Source: Mesotaenium endlicherianum | Lineage: Eukaryota > Streptophyta > Zygnematophyceae > Zygnematales > Mesotaeniaceae | Assembly: GCA_009602735.1 (NCBI GenBank) | Contig: WELA01012113.1 | Location: forward strand, 178,715-242,714 | DNA: 64,000 bases | Direction of reading: 5' to 3' | In this document: in pieces, positions 44,540-56,081 of the stretch | Numbering within the stretch: position 1 is the first letter of the stretch | How the letters are laid out: each line of letters begins with the position of its first letter | Position numbers and translations under genes: made by a program | Notes under the pieces: generated by a model | Database searches by the model: none | Seen by the model: only the letters and a program-made list of their open reading frames with translations | What the model was told of the DNA's origin: nothing

Positions 44540-47500
44540 ATGGGTCCTGCTGAACTGGATTCACTATGCATGCCTGACAACCAGATAAAGGAGACCATCA
44601 GCAATATAGACGTCCAGAGAGTGCACACTCTGGATGCTCTTGTTCCACCTGATGTCCAACATTTCTTTGCTACGTCAGGAGAACAATGCGAAAGTCAGGA
44701 AAAGACAGTCCCCCCTATCCTACTGCATTGCATGATTGCAGGTAGGAAGGTGAGGGCATTTGTTGACGGAGGGGCGTCACATACTTTTATCCACAAGGAC
44801 TTAGTTAAGCGGCTAAGGCTGCCTACTGTCACCCAAGGGAATAGAAAAATATTCCTTGGAGATGCCTCAAGTATCCCGGGAGGAGTTATAACCAAGCCTA
44901 TTGAGGTCCAGTTAGGTTCTGGCATTGCAGTTCTAACTGAAACGCTTACATTTGAGGTACTCAACACTGGCTTTTATGATCTCGTGCTAGGCAGGTCCTG
45001 GCTTAATAGACATCAAGCTGAAGTGTGTTGGAGCAGAGGTACAGTTAAAGTGAGAGGAGCCAGTGATGGGCAGACTGACTTGGCACCCACCAGTGCTCTT
45101 CCTCTTGTCCTGTGTGGATGGCAAATGAAGGAAAAGAAGAGGCTTCCAGAAGGATGCAAGTTGCTGAATGCAATGGAGTTCGTCAAAAGCTGGAACCAGA
45201 AGGAAGACAGAATGTTCTGTCTGCTGCTAAGAGAGGTACCTCCTCAACCTGAAGAAATGGTTGAGAAGAAGGTAAACCCTCCGGAGCACCCTACTGCTGC
45301 AAACATTGTTGCTCAGTACACGGATGTATTTAATATGCCTCTAGGACTACCCCCTAAGAGGGAAGTAGATCATAGGATTGATTTATTACCTGGTAGTCAG
45401 CCACCTTGGCAACGCACGAATGGCTTGTCTTATTTGGAGAGTGAGGAGTTAAAACCACAGATTGCAGAGCTGGAGGAAAATGGTTATATATCTCCCAGTA
45501 AATCACCGTACGGCGCACCCATCCTATTTGTTAAGAAAAAGAATGGCAGTATGCGGATGTGTGTGGATTACAGAGCTCTGAACAAAATTACAGTAAAGAA
45601 CAAGTATGCTTTACCCAGAATCGAGGACTTGTTGGACACCCTGTCTGGTGCTAAGGTTTTCAGTAAGATAGATCTCAAGAGTGGTTATCATCAAATCAGA
45701 ATTGCTAAGGGGGATGAACACAAGGCTGCCTTCCGCACACGTTATGGACACTATGAGTTCAACGTGATGCCATTTGAACTGACTAATGCTCCTGCTACCT
45801 TCATGGGTGCTATGAATGACATTTCAAGACCTTATTTGGATAAGTTTGTGCAAGTTTTCCTGGATGATATTTTAATTTTCTCTGAAGATGAAGCTCAGCA
45901 CACTGAACACTTAAAAATTGTCCTGGACACTCTGCGCAAAAATCACTTATATGCTAAAATGAGCAAGTGTGATTTCTTTAAGGAGAGTATTGATTTCTTA
46001 GGCCACGTTGTCAGTAAAAAGGGCATCAGTGTGGATCCTAATAAAATCCAGACCATAAGGGACTGGCCAGTACCACAGTCTGTCTCTGAAGTTAGATCCT
46101 TCCTCGGGTTGGCTAACTACTATAGGAGATTTATTGAGAATTATTCCACAAAGGCCAGTAAACTGAATGACCTTACTAAGAAAGACATCGGGTATGTGTG
46201 GGGGAAGAGCAGCAGGCTGCCTTCCAGACCCTTAAACATGCCCTTTGTTCTGCCCCAGTGCTAGCCGTGTATGACCCCAGCAAACCGGTGCAGGTGGTTA
46301 CTGATGCCTCTGATTTTGCCATGGGTGCTATTTTGTTGCAGCCTGCTGACAAAACCACAAAGGATGGTAAGGTACGGCAGGAGTGGCATCCTGTGTTGTA
46401 TGAGTCTATGAAATTTAATCCAGCGGAGATTAATTACTCAGTGCATGATAAAGAGCTGCTAGCTATCATTCATGTACTCAAACAGTGGAGAGCATACTTA
46501 CATGGTAAAGCTTTTAAGGTGATTACAGATCATCTAGCTCTGACCCACTTTCAGAAGAAGTCCAAGCTGTCGAGGAGGGAGAACCGCTGGAGCCAGATGC
46601 TGGAGCAGTTCCAAGTCCAGATCGACTACAAACCAGGGAAGTTGAATCCTGCTGATGCACTCTCTAGAAGACCTGACTTGCAAGAAAGGAACTTTAGTCA
46701 GCATGCTGTAGATAAAGTCCTGTGTGCACTCACTTCACTAAAGGTGAAAAAGTCCTTCCTTGAACAACTTAGGAAAGCCTACCTTTCTGACCCAACATTT
46801 GAGCCCAGCCCCACTACTGGTGTGTGTCGTGCTACTGCACTCGGGTATAAGCTCAAGGGAGGGGTCTGGGTGACTGAAACCACTTCAGGCAGGCTGAAGC
46901 TGGTCATTCCTAATAACTTGGAAATAAGGTCTCTCTTACTGAGTCAAGCTCATGACAGTCTCCTGGGTGGACATTTGGGGCAGGCCAAAACTGTTGGCAA
47001 ACTGGCAAAACATTATCATTGGGAGGGGTTACCCCGGGAGGTCTTGAAATATGTCAAGTCCTGTGACCAGTGTCAGAGAAATAAGTCTCGGCACACACCA
47101 CCCGGAGGTCTCTTGCAACCACTGCCCATCCCAGCTGGACGCTGGGAAACTATATCCATGGACTGGGTGGTCACACTGCCACGAACTGCTAATGGGCGTG
47201 ATTCGATATTGGTAGACGTGGATAAACTGACAAAAATGGTCATTTTCATCACCACAGCTGTCAAAGTAATTGCACTCGAAACAGCGAGACAGTTTTACAA
47301 CCATGTAGTCTGCCAACATGGGCTACCTTCTAATATCATCTTAGACAGAGATTCAAAATTCACCTCTAAGTTCTGGAGAGCTTTAATGGGGTTAATGGGA
47401 GTCAAACAGCTGCTCAGCACAACAAACCACCCTCAGACTGATGGCCAGACTGAAAGAACTAACCGAGTTTTGTAGGAGGTGCTGAGCGCATATATTAACC

Positions 47501-48246
47501 AAAAACAAGATAATTGGGATGACCTGTTGCCTCAAATTCAGTTTGCGGTCAATAGTGCGGTGCACGCGTCAACGGGCAAGACTCCTTTTGAACTTAGCCT
47601 GGGTAGAGTCCCTAAGTCCCCTCTAGATGTGCTGGGGGAGTCTTTTACTCACCCTCAAGGGATTGACAATCCGGTCTCCCTCCAGCTAACTCAGGAGTTT
47701 GCTGACACCAGTCCAACAAAACCTGCACAAGTCCCAAGAAAACAACAAAAATACGCTAATGAACACCGTCGGGAGCTGACATTTTCTAAGGGCGATTTAG
47801 TCAAACTGCATTTTCAGCACCTGTACCTCCCTGGTGTGGTCAAGAAAAAGCTTGGCCCTGTATGGGTCGGTCCATATTCGGTGGTACGTCGTGTCGGTCA
47901 GAATGCTTACAAACTAAACATGTCAGCTGACTACAAGGGTCACCCGGTCTTTAATGTCTCCTTCCTGGAACCATACATCAAAGGTGATACACTGTTCACA
48001 GGTCGGTTACCTGTCCAACCGGGACCGGTCCCCGCTGTCCGGGTTTGCGATCGTGAGGAGTATGAGGTCGATGAGATATTAGACGCTCGCTCGGTCCGTC
48101 GATCGTCTAAATATGTCATGAAGTACCTCATCCGATGGAAGGGTTACGATGCCTCTGGGGACACTTGGGAATTTAAAGACCAGCTGACCAATGCCAAAGG
48201 GGCGTTGAAACGATTCCAACTTCGGGCGGCTGGGGCACCTCCCTAA
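44540..48246 (+). pseudogene. pol of A1 (protease to chromodomain)
   Basis: Retropepsin-like [18 protein letters not shown] and [14 protein letters not shown]; reverse transcriptase ([36 protein letters not shown]); RNase H ([39 protein letters not shown]); integrase (CDQCQRNKSRHTPPGG; NIILDRDSKFTSKFWRAL); GPYSVVRRVGQNAYKLNMSA; chromodomain (EEYEVDEILDARSVRRSSKY; LIRWKGYDASGDTWEF). Very similar to A2. Broken. Confidence 0.88.
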
Positions 48247-48574
48247 CGGTCATTTCAGTTGACACGGGAAGGTGACAGAGGTCCTGTCTCCATATAAGTT
48301 GGAGGGGGATGCGACAGTTAGTGACAGTTGTGACAGGCAGCCCACCTTTAAAATTAAGTTGGTGGTATTCTGTGGTATTCTCTGATCACCATATTACACG
48401 CTCAACCGGCGCTCACACTCACTTGCTCTCCAACTCAATTTTCCCTCATATTTACTCACACCAGGTATTCCACACTAGGAACTCTCCCGATCGCGTTCCT
48501 CTTCATCAAGGGCACTCAGTAGCGGCAAAATATCATGACTTCACTAACTGCATTGTGTTTATGATTGAGCAGGA

Positions 48575-49875
48575 TGACTCAAAAGTCGGAACTCAAGAGG
48601 AAGAGAAGGGCGGAAGAGGCACATGCAGAATACTTGCAATTTCGTGGAGACATCGAATCATCTTCCATCTCCGCTCGGGAATCACAACGACTCCAACAAT
48701 AGCGGGAGGCACAGAAGAAGAAGGAGGAGGAGGAACGGGCCAGACTGGTCTCGACTCCTGGCATCTGGGGGGAAGATAGGGTCATCAGGATGATCCCCAT
48801 GGACGCGGACAGCTTCAAGGACTCAACACCCCATAACAGGTTCAAGGCCATGTATAATGAGGTGGAGAGAAGGAGCTGGGAATTCTTGGCCAAGGAAACC
48901 AGTCAGCTGGACTTTGCAGGGCACTGGTACCCTTGTACTCTTAAAAGGACAGACCTTGCCTTCTTCCAAAAGCCCAATGATTGGCGGTGGATGACCATCA
49001 ACATGAGGGACCAGCAGAATAACAGGGCGACGGATGAGGATTTCCTGACAGACTTAAAGGGGAACATAGTATTGCCCCCTCACATTGCGGCTTGGGACCC
49101 AAGATTGGATGGAGTCAGAGACTGCACGAGCCAAGAGATGCAAGGGGACAGAAGCAGGGCCCGAGAGTCATTCTCAAAAGGGAAGCACGCTTATGCCAAA
49201 TGGGCAAGTAAGCGAGGGGAAAAGGACCTCTATGCGGTCCGGACTCAGCAGCCCCCACCAGCACCCAAAAAGGGAAGGTCAGTAGGATATTCTTTTTCTC
49301 GGGAAGAATTGGAGCAGCTGATAGAGGAGACCCCAGAAGTCTCAGAGGAACTCGGGGACGGCAAGGAGGAGGAGTCGGAGGAAGACGAGGAGGAAGGCGA
49401 GGAGGAAGACAATAGCCTCGCCGTGATCCTGACACCTGCCACATTCCCTGTAAGGGAGAAGACGGGGTTGGCCCCGCACCAACTCGCTCAAGAGGAGGAT
49501 ATCACTTGGCTGGGAACTGCCAGAGGACACAGCCCATCTCCAGGCAAGGAGACCCAGTCAGACAGGGCAGCCAGGAGGGCTGCTCGGGAAGTAGCGAGAG
49601 GCCTGCCAGCATCTCCCTCGCAGAGAGGGCATGTGCCCTTGGCTCATGTCATGCAACATCCTTCTGGAATGCCGGTATACGTACCTGTCAGTTTGAGGGC
49701 TGCCCAGGAGAAGGCTGCCTCCCTCCAGACTGTGCAGGAGGAAACAGCCCAGTTACTGCGTTCTCCGCGAGGTCCTTACACGAAACCTCCCTCTCTGACA
49801 GGCTTCAGAAGACCCCAAGACAGGAGGAGGTCTGGCTCCCCTGAGTATAGAGCCTCAGGGACATCTCCCTCCTAA
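48575..49875 (+). pseudogene. Family A extra ORF downstream of pol (A1 copy)
   Basis: Counterpart of 25003-26666 in A2. The open part is 48790-49875 (361 codons): MIPMDADSFKDSTPHNRFKA, WEFLAKETSQLDFAGHWYPC, IVLPPHIAAWDPRLDGVRDC, an acidic run rich in Glu, and a Ser/Pro/Arg-rich tail (GLPASPSQRGHVPLAHVMQH). The charged N-terminal stretch starts near 48575 (MTQKSELKRKRRAEEAHAEY). It is shorter than in A2. It lies between chromodomain and 3' LTR, where env or accessory ORFs lie in other families, but shows no envelope traits. Function unknown. Confidence 0.7.
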
Positions 49876-49960
49876 TGGTAGTAGGATGGGGCCGGAAGGG
49901 ACAGAACGCTGTTATTAGTACTAGTGTTGTCGAGGCGACAACAAGTTAAGTTGGAGGGAT

Positions 49961-50680
49961 TGTTATGAATCAGTATATTAGTGGATAATATATTCATTTA
50001 AATATAATAGTTAATTAAGTTCAGCCTGCTGAACTTTAGTTTATAATCAGTCTGCTGGACTTTACATAATTATCAATTTAATGACTCAGCCGGAAGCAGC
50101 AGGTTGAAGTCCATATAAGTCAACTTGCTGACCCATTCTTTGACAGCCAGCTGACTTCCGTACTCGGTAGCAGCGAACTGCCTTGATATGGACCTAAGTA
50201 CGATATGCTAGGTGAATGGCCAGATGACATCCCTATGATAGATGGCTATTCGGGATGATGGGAGATGGCGGTGGATTTGGTTAACCGAGGTCCTACCAAC
50301 GTGGTTAACTCCCGGGTAGGCGGTGCCATCGCACTAACCGATGAACAATAAACTCATTCCATGTATATATGCTAGACATTTCTCTCGAGTTCGGCATTCG
50401 GAAACGAGGCCAACTCTCTTGTACAGCTTACTGAGAGAGATCTGAATCCAAGGCGAGAAGCCATTGATACGCACTGTCTTCTAATCTTGCTTATGTATGA
50501 GTTTACTGATTTGCATTATTGATGCTAGTTTACTCGCATTTGACTTACGAGTATTGTTCACTGCTAGTGTGTTGTCCTTTGCCGTTTAACCAGTTAACGG
50601 ATATTACCATAAAGATTACTTGCTGATATAAAGATTTTTATTAATTGTCAATCGCTTATTTGGTAAGTCGATTCATTTCA
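49961..50680 (+). repeat. 3' LTR of A1
   Basis: 720 bp, TGTTATGAATCAG to GATTCATTTCA, preceded by the short purine tract TTGGAGGGAT and followed by the CCTCC duplication. A palindrome GTTGTCG-AGG-CGACAAC lies about 20 bp upstream of it. Confidence 0.93.
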
Positions 50681-50685
50681 CCTCC

Positions 50686-52435
50686 AGACGCAGCCATATC
50701 TCTCAAGGAGACAAGCAAGATGGAGCGGATACTTGCAACAATACAACATCACGATTCAGTACCAGCCTGGCAAGACAAACCCGGCTGACCCCCTCTCAAG
50801 ACTGCAATTAAATGCAGTGATGGTATCCCTGGAGACAAATCTGGAAGCTCGATTTTCAGCCGCGTATGAAAGAGACCCTTACTACAAGAACGGAGAAGCA
50901 GCCTTGGACCCATGCAAGAAGCAAGAAGGCAATTATTGGGTGAGGCAAGATACGGGCCAGAGATGTGTTCCTAATGACATAGACCTCCGGCTCTTGCTTC
51001 TACGAGAAGCACACGACAACCCTCTTGGAGGACACTTTGGAATCCTAAGGACCACGGGCGTTCTAGCTAGGACTTATTGTTGGCCAGGCATGTCTAAGCA
51101 AGTCAAGGAGTACTGCAGGAGCTGTGACACATGCCAAAGAATCAAGCCATCATCGCAAAAGGCGGGAGGACTCCTCCAACCACTACCAATCCCCGAAAGA
51201 CAATGGACGGACATCTCAATGGACCTTATCGTGGACTTGCCCGTGACACCTCGAGGCCATAATGCAATACTCACGGTGGTGGACAGACTTACCAAGATGG
51301 CTCATTTTATTCCCACGACGACTAAGGCTACAGCACCACAACTTGCAAGACTCATCTTTGACAACATCTTCTGACTCCATGGACTACCATCAAGAATTGT
51401 GTCAGATAGAGACCCAAGATTCACAAGCCATTTCTGGAAAAATCTCTTCAAGAACTTGGGTATATCGCTGGATATGTCTACCGCCTACCACCCACAATCA
51501 GATGGGCAAACCGAGCGGATGAATCGTACCCTAAAGACCTCTCTAAAGGCCTACGTGTCTACTCTGGAGCAAGATTGGGACATGTACTTGACCCCCNNNN
51601 NNNNNNNNNNNNNNNNNNNNNNNNNNNNNNNNNNNNNNNNNNNNNNNNNNNNNNNNNNNNNNNNNNNNNNNNNNNNNNNNNNNNNNNNNNNNNNNNNNNN
51701 NNNNNNNNNNNNNNNNNNNNNNNNNNNNNNNNNNNNNNNNNNNNNNNNNNNNNNNNNNNNNNNNNNNNNNNNNNNNNNNNNNNNNNNNNNNNNNNNNNNN
51801 NNNNNNNNNNNNNNNNNNNNNNNNNNNNNNNNNNNNNNNNNNNNNNNNNNNNNNNNNNCAGAAGAGAAATCACGTATAGAGTGGGTGACAACGTGTTATT
51901 ATCATCCAAGAATATTTCCCTGAACAACAGGCCTGCCGGCAGCAAGTTCTCTCCCAAGTATTTGGGACCCTTCAAGATTATCCAGCAAGTCAACCCCGTT
52001 GCTTTCAAGCTAGAACTTCCCCAGACTATGCACATCGACCCCGTATTCCACGCTTCCCTCTTCAAGCCATATGTGCAACCCGACAACAAGTTCCCAGGAC
52101 GTGTGACAACCCCACCAGCCCCAACAATAGTGGATGATCATTTGGAGTACGAAGTGGAAGACATAGTGGCTATGAGAAATTTCAGGAGACAGCAGCAATA
52201 CTTGATCAAGTGGAAAGGATATCCAGATTCGGAGAATAGTTGGGTGGCGGCGCACTACCTTGACAAAGTTCAGAGAAAGTTGAAGCGCTTCCATGCCGCC
52301 AACCCCCATCTTGGACCAGCCCCAAGTCTCTCTACTAGAAGCCCAAAGACTTCAGGGAGGCAGCCTGCCACCATCAAGAAGCAGCAGAAGACCCCTTGGA
52401 GGCAGCCTGCAAGAACAAGAAAGAGGAAAATTTGA
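50686..52435 (+). pseudogene. pol of B, second part (RNase H end, integrase, chromodomain)
   Basis: Resumes right of A1 with the end of RNase H (YNITIQYQPGKTNPADPLSR), the integrase zinc region (CDTCQRIKPSSQKAGG), integrase core (ISMDLIVDLPVTPRGHNAIL; DRDPRFTSHFWKNL), then the N gap at 51597-51858. After it come GPFKIIQQVNPVAFKLELPQ and a chromodomain (LEYEVEDIVAMRNF; YLIKWKGYPDSENSWV). The tail is Lys/Arg/Gln-rich. Confidence 0.85.
51597..51858. other. Assembly gap (262 Ns)
   Basis: A run of Ns inside the integrase region of B. Reading frames that cross it have no meaning. Confidence 0.99.
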
Positions 52436-53204
52436 CATTAGACACTCTTCTCTTCTCACAGTTTCTGGACAGAAAACTAAAACTGCTAGTGGTGATAGGT
52501 CTCTGCATAATAAATTCTGAAAATTTTTCCAGCTGTAGTCCAAAAGTAGCCGGTCATTTAGAGTCCAAATTTGCTCAATTTAGAGCACTGGTGAGAGAGA
52601 TATAATGCTCTAAGTAGAAGGGGGTCAAGCTGCTGGCATTGGTAGGGCAGAATATGCCTTCTGACATTGTGCCCTCCCCTGAACTTGGAATGCTTTGAAA
52701 CTCAAGACTCTGGTAGAACATCTTACAGTGCCCATTTTGAGACTTACTTTGCAAAATTTGAAGAAGTGTAGAAGGACTTGTGATTTTTAGAAGTTTCTGC
52801 ACAGATTTGAAGGAGTGCCTACTCTCTCAACTCTCCACAACACTCCAGATATTAGAATGCTTTCAAATCTGATGACCCGGTAAAGTTCTCCGACGCGGTC
52901 CGTCTGGCACTTGAATTTTTAGATTTGGAGCAGTTCTGTGGACGCTATGAATTTTTGAATTCGTGGCAGATTCTGGGCCAACTTGTACAATTTTCTTTAT
53001 CATTAAGGAGTAGGCTAGCCAATAAGGTCACACCACCTACGACCTTGCCTAGTCTACCTTACATGTGTAGCACCTGACTTGGCGCCTTTGACTAGTCCTC
53101 TTCACATGTGTGGCATCTGACTTGAAACTGTTGACTAGTTTGCTCCACATGTGTAAGACCTGACTTGACGCGCCGAGACGTCGCTTTTTCTATCGGGGGG
53201 GTGA
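52436..53204 (+). other. 3' untranslated region of B with polypurine tract
   Basis: No coding signal after the pol end. It ends with a G-rich tract (GGGGGGGTGA) right before the 3' LTR, the expected plus-strand primer. Within it, near 53050-53165, the phrase CACATGTGTAGCACCTGACTTG recurs three times with small changes. Confidence 0.7.
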
Positions 53205-53707
53205 TGTAGTGATTTGAGTTATTATATATTAGTTTGCATATATTTTAATGTTTTCAAATATATTTGGAGTAGTATTGTGTGGAGTCAAGTGTGAATAGGT
53301 ACTCTAGTAACTTGGTTCATGTCCTTTGAACCTTCCAAGGCATTTTCGAAGTTAGAGGAAAGACCTAGAAGAACTCCATGTGGCAAAAGTCAGATGTGCC
53401 ATTTTTAGGTCAAAAGGACATGTGTACATTATTCTAGAAAGAGGTGGCAAGTTTTGGGATGTGTTGGGTGCCAACACATCAACATACACCTTCCTAGAAA
53501 TTACTTATGTAGCAAGTATATAAACAAGAGCTAGAACATAGAAAGACATTCCAGAATCACTCTTGTACTTGCCAAAATCCAGAAATATATTAACTTTCAA
53601 GAAGCCATCTCTCTTTCAAGAAGCTACCACTTGTGTTCAAAGATCCTTGTCTTGAATAGATAAAGTATTATATTTCACTAAGTACTTCATCTATCTGTTT
53701 CACTACA
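53205..53707 (+). repeat. 3' LTR of B
   Basis: 503 bp, the same length as the 5' LTR, followed by the AGGTC duplication at 53708-53712. About a dozen substitutions against the 5' copy, several of them clustered in the last 50 bp. Confidence 0.93.
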
Positions 53708-53712
53708 AGGTC

Positions 53713-54819
53713 TACCAATCTAGATTTGACCTCCATCACTGTCTCGTTCTTCTGACGGATAAAATGCACATAGTGGTGCACTTTAAGACTGCGATCCTCT
53801 GGGAATGTTGCTTCAAGCAACTTAAAGAAACGACGCAGACAGTGCTCAAAGTCTAACTGGTCATCCCCAGCCTCCATATCCCTACGGCAACTAGCCAACG
53901 CTTGCGCATGGCTTGCTCCCGTGGTGACACTATCACCATGCTGCCCTGTAACAGGTGCAGATCTGAGTGTTACTCGTTCCTGAGCATTAGCAATCTTTTC
54001 AGACAATTCTGCACACACTTTACGCAATTCTGCGACAGATCCAGCATCATCATCTCGAGTAGCCGCTCGCTGCCGACCCTCGGTGAGTTGCTTCATGGCA
54101 TCTGTTAATTCTTGTGTTAGTGCAGCTAAGTCTACGCTCTCAACAGGTGCAGCAGGTATCGCTCTTCCTGATGACAAAGCGAACAGGCGGGCTTTTGCAG
54201 CCTCTTTCTGGATCTTCAAATCTCTCGCCTTCTTTTGCTCGTCAAACGCCCATTCCTGGGTAAGGTTCTCATCCTTCCGGAATTGGCGATGAAGCAACAA
54301 GGCATCCTTGTCCAAGTACTGAACCAAGCTTATAAAAGCGACTGACTGAGTGTAACAAGAATCCTTTCGGATTTTCTCAAAGAAGTCAGCCCAATAGATC
54401 TCATCAAACTCTCCGAAAGTTAGACTATTTCCATTGGTTCGTCCACTAAAACACTTTGTAGACAGCTTGAACTTAGGATTTTCATCCTTATCATCACCAG
54501 TCATTTCGAGTGGTGACCAAGACTCACTATCTTTATCCCACACGTCGTGCTCTCTGCCCGAATTGGGTTCAAAAGCTCGCGCGTAATACAGATTCTCACC
54601 GTTCGTGGCAGTATGGCGAGACTCGTCTCTCGACGGTTGCTCAGTCCACAGGTTATCCGTGTGCTCAGATGTCTCACTTTCTCGTGGACTCTGGCTTGAA
54701 TCAGAACCTTCCACAGGCTCCACAGGGTAGTAGAGTCTTCCACTCCTCAACTGCATGTACAGTTGAATTTCTCCGGGTCCCCTTCCAGGTTGAGCACCGG
54801 CAGTCCTCACAGGCCTCAA
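53713..54819 (-). CDS. gag of element F, proximal part
   Basis: An open frame starting MRPVRTAGAQPGRGPG, with a Ser/Glu-rich region, then FGEFDEIYWADFFEKIRKDS and a coiled-coil-like stretch (RDLKIQKEAAKARLF; VAELRKVCAELSEKIANAQE). It ends in capsid-like sequence (LDFEHCLRRFFKLLEATFPE; HHYVHFIRQKNETVMEVKSR). It reaches the B insertion edge at the AGGTC duplication; the other gag part lies at 38528 and below. Unlike the gags of A and B. It could continue upstream of the chosen ATG. Confidence 0.7.
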
Positions 54820-56081
54820 TCCCCAGCTTGGGAATTTCTATTCACCTGAACCACAGAACCAAAGTTCTCAGAAGTAGGATGGAAGGCTCTTACTTCCACA
54901 TAGGCTTTATGCCTTAAGGTTCTTGGATTCACAGGTGAGCAAATTGTAGTTTGCAGAAATCACACTCTAAACAGCTTAACATGCAACGTCAGATTCAGAG
55001 AAAATCGCCCTTCAGGCTTTCGCTTAACTTCCACAAGTCAGGTTACAAAACTCTGAAACTACGTCTATGCTGGCCTGGGTCAAGCTCTTCACTTAACACC
55101 GCGCCTTAACAGCTCTTCACTGCCAGGCTGGGCTCACTCAGTTCTTCACTGAGAGCTTTATCTGTCAATACTACTCTCTCTCTTCGAGATGCAAATGCGA
55201 CTCCTGAGAACTTGGAAATCAACACACAACTCACCATTTTAAGGCTGCTTCACACACACACTCGTGGCGTTTGGCCGACTCTGTGCTAATCTCCTAGCAG
55301 ATTCTATTGTGCAGTTCTCCTTCTTTAACCGTGAGATTCCCTCTTGGGAACTCCTACAATCCTAACTGATCTATGATACACAGAAGAATCTTCGATGTCG
55401 TCAGAAGCGTGGGGCCTTGGCCCTCCAGTGGCCTTGGGAACTCCTTCTTCTTCTTCGCGCCCTTCTTCTCTTTCCTTCTGCCTCTTGGCAAAGGTGCGTG
55501 CGAGTGAATGACATGTTTCAGGCAAGATTCGTGCCTTTCACAGGCACCACACAGCGTCATCTTTCGAGAATGCCGTGCTTAGTCACACAACTTAGCTGCA
55601 TGTCGCCTCTGCCTAGCCATGCTCAACTCAAACTCGTAGTCACTCAGCATGCATGCACACCTTGTGATTGTCGCGCGTGGCTGCTTAGCTTCTCAGCTGG
55701 CAGTCACGCCTAAGTGGCTCATGGCTAAGAATTCCTGAGCGGCGTGCAAGCAAATGCCACTTGCTCAAGTTTTCCCAACCGGGCGGCCGTAACCTATCTT
55801 GGCATTGCAGCCATGACCTGGCTTAATCTGCCAGTCACACAGTACCTGAGCTGGTACTTGCTGGGCGGCTCATTGCTGATTCCCAGCTCCTAGCCTTGCG
55901 GTTGTCTTGTCAAAACCTCCCCCATCCTTGGGTGTGGGGCACACTGACATTGACCCCTTGCCAATGGTCTTTACGCCGCCGTAACCGCTGACTGCGATGT
56001 AATCAGTCAAGTGGTTGGTGAGTCAAGGTTGACTTTCAGCCCTAGGTGGCCGTAGCTTGCGCTGCGCGTGCGACACCGTCA
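54820..56081 (-). repeat. 5' LTR and leader of element F (end unresolved)
   Basis: The LTR start is set at TGACGG (56081, minus), where similarity to the copy at 9573 begins. At least 55561-56081 is shared with that copy. The boundary between LTR and untranslated leader is not resolved; sequence down to 54820 has no other assignment. A charged minus-strand frame at 55325-55525 is probably incidental. Confidence 0.55.

Larger units (their letters stand above)
42239..50680 (+). mobile_element. Ty3/gypsy chromovirus A1, nested in pol of B
   Basis: 8442 bp with two 720-bp LTRs, primer site, gag, pol with chromodomain, an extra ORF downstream of pol, and perfect CCTCC target duplications. Complete in layout. 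gag is open throughout; the rest has about four or five breaks. The LTRs differ at about 35 of 720 positions by hand count (about 5 per cent), more than those of B, which it entered. Close relative of A2. Confidence 0.93.
38529..53707 (+). mobile_element. Ty3/gypsy chromovirus B, nested in F and host to A1
   Basis: Two 503-bp LTRs, an initiator-tRNA primer site, gag, pol with chromodomain and a purine tract (53195-53201). Its pol is interrupted at 42238 by A1 and resumes at 50686. Without A1, B is about 6.7 kb. Complete in layout. Besides the A1 insertion and a 262-N assembly gap (51597-51858) there are perhaps one or two breaks. LTR divergence by hand count is about 12 of 503 (about 2.4 per cent), so it is fairly young. 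Confidence 0.93.
35430..56081 (-). mobile_element. LTR element F with DNA methyltransferase, split by element B
   Basis: In transcription order (minus strand): 5' LTR and leader from 56081, gag (53713-54819), the nested B insertion (38529-53707), rest of gag with zinc knuckle, retropepsin (37101-37643), C5-cytosine methyltransferase (35430-37088). No reverse transcriptase or 3' LTR for F was found before other sequence begins near 35429, so its right-hand neighbour is lost or F is non-autonomous. Cytosine methyltransferases captured by retrotransposons of charophytes and dinoflagellates have been reported (de Mendoza and colleagues, 2018, from memory). Broken besides the insertion, with a few breaks. 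Confidence 0.78.

Noticed and set aside
51399-52435. Frames that run through the 262-N gap
   Set aside because: The translation across Ns is meaningless; only the flanking parts were used.
55325-55560. Charged minus-strand frames near 55.4 kb as a small host gene
   Set aside because: They fall within the F LTR/leader, have no recognisable domain, and two overlapping frames look equally open.
9573-56081. A single giant element with terminal inverted repeats spanning the whole block
   Set aside because: The inverted ends are LTRs of one family, and the inside is explained by independent insertions with their own target duplications.
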